A stretch of DNA of 8,496 bases from Thiotrichales bacterium (GCA_024763135.1 JANTGD010000138.1:1-8496); one strand, 5' to 3'; counted from the first letter of the stretch, positions 1 through 5,036 are shown. A program made the numbers and translations. Notes: generated by a model from the sequence alone, not told the origin.

Positions 1-180
1 CTGCCTTGCGCTCCGCCTCTGCCTTGCGCTCCGCCTCTGCCCTGCGCTCCGCCTCTGCCCTGCGATCCGCCTCTGCCCTGCGATCCGCCTCTGCCTTGCG
101 ATCCGCCTCTGCCCTGCGATCCGCCTCCGCCTTGCGCTCCGCCTCCGCCTTGCGCTCCGCCTCCGCCTTGCGATCCACGC
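1..180 (-). repeat. 18-bp in-frame tandem repeat encoding AERKAE/AERRAE/ADRKAE hexapeptides
   Basis: Nearly ten consecutive 18-base units (1-18, 19-36 and so on to 163-180) differ only at a few positions (ctgcct/ctgccc, gcgctcc/gcgatcc, cct/ccc). They lie in frame within the TIR protein gene and encode charged, heptad-poor coiled-coil repeats. The array continues beyond the left edge, so copy number is unknown. Because the unit is a multiple of three, gain or loss of copies would change protein length without shifting the frame. Confidence 0.95.
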
Positions 181-970
181 CGCCATCACGCTCTGCGGTC
201 ACCTTGCGCTCGGGCTCTTCCTGGCGATGGTCAGCTGGCTCGCCACCCGAACCCTCGAATATGGCCGCAGCATCCGGTTGCTGCCGGTGGTCCGGCGGCG
301 GAGAACGCAGGACCCAGGGCAACGAGACGCCCAGCAACACGGCCATCGACACCAGGGCTGCCACCTTCCAATACCGGCCTGGGCGGTGGCTGGGGTTACC
401 CTGCCCGCTGCTATCCGGCGCTGTTCGGCCGCTTGCGGGCGGGGCAGCTAGCGCATCCGGATCGGCTCCCGGGTCATCCTGCTGCGGCCCGTCCCTGCCG
501 GCAGCGGCCTTCTCCAGCCAGCGTTCCAGTATCCCGACCAGGCGGGCAACGTCATACTCCCAGCGTGTATTGCTCAATTCATGCGCCTGTCGCCGCGCCA
601 GGGACGCCAGGTTGTCAGGCAGTTCATCCGCGGTCGGCATGACCGCCCCATTCACAAGCACCGGCAGCACACACAGGTCACGGCTCAGCGCATTCGCGAC
701 TTCCAGACGAATGAAGTCATGCGGATCCTCCAGTCGGCGCCGGCCACGGGCATCCGTGGCATCGAGCCACCCCGGGCCAATGACGACCACCAGTGCGCCG
801 CAAGACGCCATGGCCTCGTTGATGCCATTGACAAAGTCGACGCCGGGCTCCAGCGCCTCGATGTCCATGAACACACTGTCCTTTCCGAAGTGTGAGGCCA
901 GGCGATCATAGAGACGTCCGGCATAACCGGCCGAGTCGGCCCGTCGATAACTTATGAAAATGCCAGACAT
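1..970 (-). CDS. TIR-domain membrane protein with C-terminal hexapeptide-repeat coiled coil (partial, runs off left edge)
   Basis: The frame is open on the minus strand from an ATG at 970 to the left edge (323 codons, no stop). Residues 1 to about 150 form a bacterial TIR domain: it opens with SGIFISYRRADSAGYAGRLY, followed by VFMDIEALEPGVDF, a VVVIGPGWL strand, FIRLE near residues 86-90 and a LARRQAHELS segment. Glu90 sits where TIR NADases carry their catalytic glutamate. Residues about 203-221 are one transmembrane helix (VAALVSMAVLLGVSLPWVL). After a Pro/Gln-rich linker comes a highly charged AERKAE hexapeptide repeat that reaches the edge. Known of the family: TIR domains act as NAD+-cleaving effectors or as interaction modules, often in anti-phage defence. 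Inference: the TIR domain is cytosolic and membrane-anchored, with the repeat on the far side of the membrane. A GGGAG lies about 13 bases before the ATG. The + strand frame over this region is an antisense shadow. Confidence 0.85.
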   Translation of the reverse strand, partial: MSGIFISYRRADSAGYAGRLYDRLASHFGKDSVFMDIEALEPGVDFVNGINEAMASCGALVVVIGPGWLDATDARGRRRLEDPHDFIRLEVANALSRDLCVLPVLVNGAVMPTADELPDNLASLARRQAHELSNTRWEYDVARLVGILERWLEKAAAGRDGPQQDDPGADPDALAAPPASGRTAPDSSGQGNPSHRPGRYWKVAALVSMAVLLGVSLPWVLRSPPPDHRQQPDAAAIFEGSGGEPADHRQEEPERKVTAERDGGVDRKAEAERKAEAERKAEADRRAEADRKAEADRRAEADRRAEAERRAEAERKAEAERKA

Positions 971-1032
971 CGCTGCTCAGTGTCTCCCGTGATGGTGGCT
1001 GCGCCGCAAGGACTGAAAACATAGCGTACGGA

Positions 1033-1206
1033 CCGAGCCCGTTTCCGGTTCGGCATACGGCACATGGGCCCGGCAGACCATCGAGGCGCCCTCTCCCGGG
1101 CCGCAGGATCGAGTCCGCCCGGGACTGGATCGGCATCCCAGTTCCCGGACAGTTTCTCCCTGGGGGGCTTGTTTGCGATCCCATGAATGAACATAACATG
1201 CGGCAT
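1033..1206 (-). pseudogene. Frameshifted 5' remnant of an alpha/beta-hydrolase-like gene
   Basis: From an ATG at 1206, preceded by AGAG at about 8 bases, the frame reads PHVMFIHGIANKPPREKL. This is the start I recall for a family of alpha/beta-hydrolase-like proteins (typically MxHVIFIHGIANKPP...). After about 35 residues the similarity moves to another frame at 1081, which reads MVCRAHVPYAEPE and resembles the MVYWADVLYAEP segment that follows in that family. No later part of the hydrolase, including a nucleophile elbow, is visible before the TIR gene starts at 970. I read this as a decayed gene with one frameshift and loss of its 3' part. The family match is from memory, so confidence is moderate. 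Confidence 0.45.
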
Positions 1207-1468
1207 GTGCAGTTCTCTTTGTTGTCACCGGCTCAGCCCAATACCGAAATCCGCGTACCCCCTGACTGCATGCAAGTATAGATCGCCGGGTCGAGGATGC
1301 CTCCGAACCTGGCCCACTCGAAACGTGGCTTTGTAGCTGTTTCCCTCGGCAGTATCCCTGGTCAGGCAGTCCGGGAAACCCGGGATTCCCACATCCGGCC
1401 GCACACGACTGGCATCCGGTAAATAAAGCAGGCAGAGGACCCTTCGGATCAGACTGACACCCCAGACG
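1207..1468. other. Intergenic stretch without a convincing gene
   Basis: This is the GC-rich interval between the stop of the SLATT-like gene and the hydrolase remnant. A 95-codon minus-strand frame from a TTG at 1512 to a TGA at 1225 crosses it, but it has no ATG, overlaps the preceding gene by 44 bases and resembles no family I know. No RNA gene, terminator or repeat was found. Confidence 0.5.
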
Positions 1469-2086
1469 TCAATTTTCGGACCTGCCCTGCCTTCCCGCCG
1501 CGGCACCTTCAACCGAGGTCTTCGATTGTTCCGCGCCGCCCACGATCGATGTGTTGCGGGTCATCAGTATCTTTCCCACTCCAGCCAAATAACTGCGTGG
1601 ATTCTTTCCGTTCTTTTCAAGGAACTCATAGCCGAGACGCTCCAACTCCGCGGCCGCGATCCGATTGGCCTGCCACTTGCGCTGAAAATCTCCGCTGGTC
1701 GAGATAGTTATGAGAATAGCTGCTGTCACAGCAAGAGCCGCAGCAACATCCTTCTTGAGCGCCTCGTTCTTCAGCACGGATTCCAATTTCAGCACAAGGC
1801 CCGCCAAGGCACTAAGAGCCGCTGCAATAAACGTCGAACCCCAATAGACGCCACTCCATCGCGCTGCGTTCAATCGAGTCTCATGATAGTTTGTGAGAAT
1901 TGCTTTCGCGACAAGGGCCTCGTCCGTATTCTCTCCCTGAATGACGCCCCGGAGAGCGTCGTCAAGCGCCTCGCCGCGCGTGCTGCTGCCATCCTCCACA
2001 AAGTGCCACCATGCAGCGGTAGAGGCGAATGCGAGTGCAATGGCCAACAGGACGATGGGGCCGAATGTCTTCGGTGTTAGATTCAT
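1469..2086 (-). CDS. SLATT-like (2-TM core) membrane protein, candidate conflict-system effector
   Basis: This encodes 205 residues from an ATG at 2086 with a good ribosome binding site (AAGGA, 6 bases before the start). Three hydrophobic segments are visible: residues 9-27, 80-99 and 113-130. The last two, preceded by an R-x4-ARWSGVYW stretch and followed directly by the amphipathic helix FQRKWQANRIAAAELERLGYE (about 134-154), match the SLATT/DUF4231 plan of two close membrane helices plus a C-terminal helix. Known of the family: SLATT proteins are predicted pore-forming effectors in nucleotide-signalled or reverse-transcriptase defence systems. The first N-terminal helix is an addition to that core. 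No sensor, nucleotide cyclase or SLOG partner lies in the window; the nearest conflict-type gene is the TIR protein about 500 bp downstream on the same strand. The assignment rests on topology and a few residues, so the function is inferred. Confidence 0.6.
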   Translation of the reverse strand: MNLTPKTFGPIVLLAIALAFASTAAWWHFVEDGSSTRGEALDDALRGVIQGENTDEALVAKAILTNYHETRLNAARWSGVYWGSTFIAAALSALAGLVLKLESVLKNEALKKDVAAALAVTAAILITISTSGDFQRKWQANRIAAAELERLGYEFLEKNGKNPRSYLAGVGKILMTRNTSIVGGAEQSKTSVEGAAAGRQGRSEN

Positions 2087-2268
2087 GCATTATCCTTGAT
2101 GTCGTCACAGTAGGGACAGCGGCTACCGGGCACCTCCTGCATAGATCCCGGAGTGCGATTTTCGTGCACACCGATTCCTCGACTGTATTCGCTTTCGAGG
2201 AGTTCGATAAGCGGAGTTGATCGCCATCCGGGGGTTTGCAGCCGATTAGCGTTAAATCCGACAGACTC
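2083..2268 (-). other. 61-codon open frame directly upstream of and overlapping the SLATT-like gene
   Basis: Immediately after the TAG at 2271-2269 the same frame stays open for 61 codons and ends in a TGA that overlaps the next ATG as ATGA, an arrangement typical of translationally coupled genes. The predicted residues look protein-like (TPLIELLESEYSRG, then GSRCPYCDDIKDNA) and include a CPYC pair. There is no ATG; only a GTG within the frame could start it. It may be a small gene, the remnant of a longer upstream protein, or chance. Confidence 0.2.
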
Positions 2269-2652
2269 CTAGTACTGCCCCTTCCTCAAACGCTTAGCCG
2301 TGAGTTTCTCCAACTTTCTTCGGTAGACTCCGGATTCCCATTTCGATTTTTCTTGCTGCTGCGATTTCCAGACCTCACCAGATAGAACAGCGCCTACGGC
2401 ATGGATTGCTTCGTGACGACTGAGCCCTTGGCGCATCAGCTTTGCTATCGTGGCTGGAACCGGCTCAACCCCCATTGCGATTTGATTTTCGACAACCACA
2501 TGGATTCCCGCATGGACTTCCATTTGAGCTTCTTCCAAAGGCATCTCTTCTGCTGTTTCGCGAAATGACCTTACCAACTCGACGCGCTCATCCTCTGGCC
2601 AGGCAAGCCATTCTTCAGGTACAGGGGCAATTGACGGATCGTATGTATTCAT
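2269..2652 (-). CDS. Uncharacterised 127-residue protein with HxxxHVVVENQ and RHEAIHAVG motifs
   Basis: The frame is complete from an ATG at 2652 to a TAG at 2271-2269. The protein is soluble, with no signal peptide or membrane segment. The core has two related helices carrying paired histidines: His47 and His51 followed by VENQ (54-57), then RHEAIHAVGAVL with His80 and His84. The tail from about residue 95 is rich in Lys, Arg and Gln. Proteins with a HAxxHxxVENQxA...GLxRHxAIHAIG pattern recur in bacterial genomes as hypothetical proteins; I know no established function. The histidine spacing could bind a metal, but nothing here proves it. No clear Shine-Dalgarno lies before the ATG. It shares its strand with the downstream SLATT-like gene, 182 bp away. 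Confidence 0.75.
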   Translation of the reverse strand: MNTYDPSIAPVPEEWLAWPEDERVELVRSFRETAEEMPLEEAQMEVHAGIHVVVENQIAMGVEPVPATIAKLMRQGLSRHEAIHAVGAVLSGEVWKSQQQEKSKWESGVYRRKLEKLTAKRLRKGQY

Positions 2653-3072
2653 GGCTGGAAATTGGGTCGATTATTTTTAAACGTGATGCTCAGCGGGATC
2701 GAATACGAGGTGGCTTTTGAGAAAACAATGCCGACCGCATGCCCCTGAGCCGGGGGATATTCCACAACGCATATGGTTGCTTTGCAATGACATCATCCTT
2801 GCCATCCGAGTACAAGCCACTCTACGAGACCCATCCGAAACACCTACACCAAAACCGGTTGCTGAAAAACCCGCACGCTGTCCGGCGCGGGGCTCCCCTG
2901 GCTGATTTGGCCCGCCCATGCGGATCCTGCAGACGTGCCCATCGCCGCAACGGCTACGCGGTGAAGAACTCGCCACGGTGCGGCGCGCAATGCAGTGCCT
3001 GCACAGGGCCCCCAGCTGAAAAGCTTTCTTCCATGCAGCAGGATGCCGACCGGGCTTGTCCAGCAAACAGTT
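2653..3072. other. About 420 bp with no supportable gene
   Basis: Frames of 129 (minus) and 141 (plus) codons cross this stretch, but both are rich in Arg, Cys, Gly and Pro, lack a recognisable domain and have no ribosome binding site. They look like GC-driven chance frames or debris of a lost gene. No attC, tRNA or inverted-repeat pair of an insertion sequence was found. It separates the AT-rich DUF4399 gene from the left-hand genes. Confidence 0.5.
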
Positions 3073-3074
3073 CA

Positions 3075-3094
3075 GATCGCGGCTTCGCGCGATC
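3075..3094. other. Stem-loop GATCGCG/CGCGATC
   Basis: A perfect 7-bp stem (3075-3081 with 3088-3094) closes a 6-base loop, GCTTCG. It lies 21 bases beyond the DUF4399 stop codon and directly beside the terminator-like hairpin at 3098-3111. No T-run follows it on the minus strand, so it is not by itself a classical terminator. Confidence 0.5.
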
Positions 3095-3097
3095 CAA

Positions 3098-3120
3098 CCT
3101 TATTCGTAAGGCTTTTTATT
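3098..3120 (+). terminator. Short UUCG-loop terminator-like hairpin reading rightward
   Basis: CCTTA (3098-3102), loop TTCG, TAAGG (3107-3111), then CTTTTTATTT on the + strand. The five-base-pair stem is short but capped by the very stable UUCG loop and followed by a T-rich run. It faces rightward, against the DUF4399 gene, and overlaps that gene's stop codon. It could stop transcription entering the 3' end of that gene from the left. Confidence 0.4.
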
Positions 3121-3541
3121 TCACATATATCGTGATTTTTTCAGATACGACAGGTGGTTCATGAGGTATATGAAGATAATTACCCATCACTAATTGAAGT
3201 GTGTGCTTACCTTTAGGTAACTCAATAGTCGTTTCAGTCTGACCTCCGCCGAAATGCTTAACATCTTTTCCCATTGGCACACCTGCGGCTGGTAGCGAAT
3301 CGGCATCAATTAGTAAGTGATGATGACCAGTATTGGCTTTGTCTAACCCTGCCGGAGAAACACCCATACCTGCCAAGCCAAATTTAACTGTAACTGTCTG
3401 GCCGACTGTTTCACCATCTGCAGGTGAAATTATATACACATATGCTCCGTTAGCGGACGGTGACACATTATCACCCGCTGTTACCGCATACGGAAAAAGC
3501 GAAAGAGTTAAGAAGAACAGATAAGTTATTTTGCTTTTCAT
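3116..3541 (-). CDS. Secreted DUF4399-family protein
   Basis: This encodes 141 residues. The first 22 form a signal peptide (MKSK, hydrophobic ITYLFFLTLSLFPYAV, likely cleavage after TA before GD), so the product should be periplasmic or exported. The mature part has the DUF4399 hallmarks in order: YIISPADGETVGQTVTVKFG (36-55), a GHHHLLID triple histidine (73-75), HFGGGQTE (96-103), KGKHTLQLVMG and HIPHEPPVVSEKI (124-136). The clustered histidines suggest metal or ligand binding, but the family has no settled function that I know. The start at 3541 is chosen because a GAGGA lies 8 bases before it; the ATG at 3556 overlaps that ribosome binding site. The gene is AT-rich compared with its left neighbours and lies just downstream of element A, which suggests acquisition as an independent module. 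Confidence 0.85.
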   Translation of the reverse strand: MKSKITYLFFLTLSLFPYAVTAGDNVSPSANGAYVYIISPADGETVGQTVTVKFGLAGMGVSPAGLDKANTGHHHLLIDADSLPAAGVPMGKDVKHFGGGQTETTIELPKGKHTLQLVMGNYLHIPHEPPVVSEKITIYVK

Positions 3542-3549
3542 TAAATATA

Positions 3550-3554
3550 TCCTC
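3550..3554 (-). promoter_or_regulatory. Ribosome binding site that fixes the DUF4399 start
   Basis: On the minus strand GAGGA lies 8 bases before the ATG at 3541. The alternative upstream in-frame ATG (3556-3554) abuts and partly overlaps this site, which makes the downstream ATG the likely start. Confidence 0.7.
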
Positions 3555-3604
3555 ATTGGTTAATTGCCCGATTTTTGTAATAGACCTGCGTGGGCAATGC
3601 AAGC

Positions 3605-3755
3605 CTCTCGCGGTAGGAACGCCCGTTACCGGGCGCCCCCCGCACAGACCCGGACGTGCAGTTTTCCGTCCTTAGGTTCGTCAACGGTGCATCCCTGCAC
3701 CACTCCTCCCGCATCCGTTTCTCCGGTTGTACTCGCTTCCGCGCGGACCATCACA
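3605..3755 (-). mobile_element. Element A: group II intron 3'-end-like remnant (domain V/VI-like), 151 bp
   Basis: On the minus strand it begins TGTGATGGTCCGCGCGG and ends CCTACCGCGAGAG. Its first 33 and last 55 bases are identical to element B; the middle differs and is 40 bases longer, including a private hairpin GGTGCA/TGCACC at 3686-3701. The 3' part folds like group II domain VI: GCGG...CGCCCG, loop GTAA, CGGGCG...CCGC, with an unpaired A (complement of 3614) a few bases from the end. Before it, GGAAAAC...GCACGTCCGGGTC resembles domain V with its GAAA loop and CACGTCCGG side. No reverse transcriptase remains. The intron identity is inferred; the repeat itself is certain. It sits exactly where the RelE/ParE toxin gene is cut off. 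Confidence 0.6.
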
Positions 3756-3974
3756 CCCTTCTGAATACAGGATCCCATACGGGAATCGCCTTACCAAAGA
3801 CCTTCTGACATCCCCTTCTAGCACAGCCCACGCCTTTGGAACATCCACTGCCCGTTTGATCGTAGAATGAACTTCTAGCGCGAAGTCATAGCCAAACCCT
3901 GGCTCAATGTCTTCGTAATAATCTATTGCTGCATTGAATTCTTTCTCTGCTTCCGGATGAAAGGAAAAGCTCAT
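3681..3974 (-). pseudogene. RelE/ParE-family toxin, C-terminus replaced by element A
   Basis: The ATG at 3974 overlaps the antitoxin stop as ATGA, the usual coupling in addiction modules. Residues 1-73 are a recognisable RelE/ParE toxin: FHPEAEKEFNAAIDYYEDIEPGFG, then an EVHSTIKRAVDVPKAW helix and VRRSLVRRFPYGILYSEG. In intact relatives the last strand follows (about ILAVMHLxRxPGYW). Here codon 74 is the first codon of element A, and the frame continues through it for 24 unrelated residues to a stop at 3681. The final beta strand and C-terminal residues needed for ribosome-dependent RNase or gyrase action are missing, so the toxin is probably inactive. Antitoxin binding may persist, since the N-terminal helices are present. 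Confidence 0.8.
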
Positions 3975-4195
3975 TTGTCAAATCTTTCCCAGACCTTACC
4001 AAAAACTTCTTCTCCCGGTACTGCTGCCACATGGCCAGACCTGAGTTCAGCAAGCCGCCGTTTTGCTTCTTTAGCCCATTTCTTGTCAATTTCCGACTCC
4101 GGCTGATTCAGGCTACGCAGTAGGGAGTCCACAACTAGGGCACGTGCTTCAACTGGCAGCGATACTGCTTCATCGATAAGTTTCTTTGTGTTCAT
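3971..4195 (-). CDS. Addiction-module antitoxin of the TIGR02574 / Unstab_antitox type
   Basis: This encodes 74 residues from an ATG at 4195 with a good ribosome binding site (AAAGGTG, about 6 bases away). A longer frame from a TTG at 4342 would run through the attC site and is not believed. The sequence has the family pattern: MNTKKLIDEAVSLPVEARAL, then VDSLLRSLNQPESEIDKKW, AKEAKRRLAELRSG and VPGEEVFGKV at the C-terminus. Known of the family: these small antitoxins neutralise RelE/ParE toxins and may act as repressors of the pair. It overlaps the truncated toxin gene by ATGA. It starts 28 bases after the attC core at 4224-4230, where a cassette's first gene would be expected. With its toxin broken, it may now be an orphan antitoxin able to counter related toxins. 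Confidence 0.85.
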   Translation of the reverse strand: MNTKKLIDEAVSLPVEARALVVDSLLRSLNQPESEIDKKWAKEAKRRLAELRSGHVAAVPGEEVFGKVWERFDK

Positions 4196-4223
4196 GTATT
4201 CACCTTTGGTTATGCCCCATATA

Positions 4224-4338
4224 GCCGAACGCCAATGTTCAGCGCCCCAAATGCGAAGCGGCTTTTTACGAAAGAATGCCGTAGGCATGCGTAAAAAGCC
4301 GCGTAGTGTTTGAGGTCCGCTGGAACTACTTGTCAGAA
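4224..4338 (-). other. Integron attC recombination site at the 3' end of the brnTA cassette
   Basis: On the minus strand an imperfect palindrome spans R''-like TTCTGAC (4338-4332) to R'-like GTTCGGC (4230-4224). The L''/L' arms pair as GTTC[C]AGCG with CGCTGAAC, leaving one extrahelical C as in known attC sites. The central stem is perfect over 13 bp (GCGGCTTTTTACG with CGTAAAAAGCCGC), with an inner ATGCC/GGCAT hairpin. The brnA stop codon lies inside the site, as is usual for cassette genes. R'' and R' deviate from RYYYAAC/GTTRRRY at a few positions, so activity is uncertain, but the architecture is characteristic. Confidence 0.8.
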
Positions 4339-4559
4339 GCAATTTGTTCCAGGCGTTCGGCTAGCCACACCTTGATTACCGACTGGCGCGTGACTCCCAA
4401 GCGACCTGCCTCCCGATCAAGGGATTCAATCATCCAGGTGGGAAAATCCACATTGACCCGGCGCTGCTCCTGAAGAGGCCTACGGGCCTTGGAAAGATCG
4501 ACCACATCTGTGACATCCTCGCCTTTTTCAAATTTGGCATCGAAGTTCTTAGCTTTCAT
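4326..4559 (-). CDS. brnA: BrnA antitoxin of a BrnTA toxin-antitoxin system
   Basis: This encodes 77 residues. After a flexible acidic N-terminus comes DLSKARRPLQEQRRVNVDFP, then a ribbon-helix-helix fold (VNVDFPTWMIESLDREAGRLGV, TRQSVIKVWLAERLEQ), as in BrnA proteins. Known of the family: BrnA binds and inhibits BrnT and, as a dimer, represses its own operon. The order toxin first, antitoxin second is typical of brnTA. The start overlaps the end of brnT by 11 bases with GAGG about 9 bases upstream, so translation is probably coupled. The last codons and the stop lie within the attC site. The likely operator is the perfect palindrome before brnT. Confidence 0.9.
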   Translation of the reverse strand: MKAKNFDAKFEKGEDVTDVVDLSKARRPLQEQRRVNVDFPTWMIESLDREAGRLGVTRQSVIKVWLAERLEQIASDK

Positions 4560-4812
4560 AAATGGTTACCTCTTCAACTCGGGAGCGACGAACGGAGATG
4601 ATTCGAACATTGCCATCCCGAGGAGTAACAACCGCAGACCAATGTTTTCCTCGGATTTTTCCGATTACCAGGAAACGTTCTTCGTCCGTGGTTCTTGCCG
4701 GGATTTCAACAAGATACGGATCTTTCCAAAGTGCCTGAGCATCGACGAAATCGATGCCGTGCTTCTTCAGATTGCCTTGGCTTTTCCGTTCATCGTATTC
4801 AAATGCGTACAT
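4549..4812 (-). CDS. brnT: BrnT ribonuclease toxin
   Basis: This encodes 87 residues from the ATG at 4812. The longer frame starts at a TTG at 4848 and would run through the promoter-operator, so it is rejected. The family pattern is complete: FEYDERKSQGNLKKHGIDFVDA (3-24), LWKDPY, ARTTDEERFLVIGKI and a C-terminal VRIISVRRSRVEEVTIYE. Known of the family: BrnT is a RelE-like RNase that slows translation and is neutralised by BrnA. No key segment is missing, so the pair should be functional. No Shine-Dalgarno precedes the ATG, and the predicted -10 ends only 9 bases away, which suggests a leaderless or nearly leaderless message. The gene carries its own promoter, as toxin-antitoxin cassettes in integrons generally do. 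Confidence 0.9.
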   Translation of the reverse strand: MYAFEYDERKSQGNLKKHGIDFVDAQALWKDPYLVEIPARTTDEERFLVIGKIRGKHWSAVVTPRDGNVRIISVRRSRVEEVTIYES

Positions 4813-4849
4813 GGTATAGAAACTATACCCATATCGCGCAGTAGGCAAG
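4813..4849 (-). promoter_or_regulatory. brnTA promoter with overlapping palindromic operator
   Basis: GGTATAG-TTT-CTATACC (4829-4813, minus) is a perfect 7-bp inverted repeat with a 3-base centre that abuts the brnT ATG. It contains a -10-like TATAGT (4827-4822). A -35-like TTGCCT (4848-4843) or CTTGCC (4849-4844) lies 15-16 bases upstream. The ribbon-helix-helix antitoxin BrnA is the obvious candidate to bind it, which would block RNA polymerase directly. Confidence 0.65.
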
Positions 4850-4863
4850 CGACCTTTCCGCTT

Positions 4864-4974
4864 CTCTCGCGGTAGGAACGCCCGTTACCGGGCGCCCCCC
4901 GCACAGACCCGGACGTGCCGTTTTCCCACATCCCCGGTTCCCCGGTTGTACTCGCTTCCGCGCGGACCATCACA
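4864..4974 (-). mobile_element. Element B: group II intron 3'-end-like remnant, 111 bp
   Basis: This is the same element as A, in the same orientation, with identical 33-base 5' and 55-base 3' ends and a shorter middle. Positions 4906-4940 read GAACCGGGGATGTGGGAAAA then CGGCACGTCCGGGTC on the minus strand. This is close in length and sequence to a group II domain V (GAGCC...GATG...GAAA...GCACGTCCGGTTC), although the usual AGC triad would be AAC. The domain VI-like hairpin with loop GTAA and an unpaired A (complement of 4873) follows. It lies between the metR attC site and the brnTA promoter, 15 bases from the -35 region. Confidence 0.6.
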
Positions 4975-5036
4975 GTTACCCGCTGCATGACCCAGTGGCT
5001 ATTCCCCTCATCTCTGTTTACCCGTGTTTACCCCGC

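Noticed and set aside
1..180. CRISPR array from the regular repeats at the left edge
   Set aside because: The 18-bp units are contiguous without spacers and keep one reading frame, so they are a coding tandem repeat.
6..911. Plus-strand 301-codon frame with RSASAL repeats
   Set aside because: It is the antisense shadow of the TIR protein gene. The minus strand gives a coherent TIR domain, a membrane helix and a coiled coil; the plus strand gives only low-complexity sequence.
1225..1512. 95-codon minus-strand frame downstream of the SLATT-like gene
   Set aside because: It starts only at TTG, overlaps the previous gene by 44 bases, has no ribosome binding site and matches no known family pattern.
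1526..2080. Plus-strand 184-codon frame
   Set aside because: It is the antisense of the SLATT-like gene, which has a good ribosome binding site and clear membrane helices.
2235..2262. AGCGTTAAAT resembling an attC R' core (GTTRRRY)
   Set aside because: No complementary partner arm was found within the next 200 bases in either direction, so it is at best a solitary core match.
3075..3094. GATCGCG/CGCGATC hairpin as a minus-strand terminator for the DUF4399 gene
   Set aside because: No T-run follows the stem on the minus strand, so a factor-independent terminator is not supported.
2677..3164. Overlapping plus (141 codon) and minus (129 codon) frames
   Set aside because: The composition is rich in Arg, Cys, Gly and Pro with no domain, and both strands are equally open. 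The plus frame also runs through a terminator-like hairpin and into the 3' end of the DUF4399 gene.
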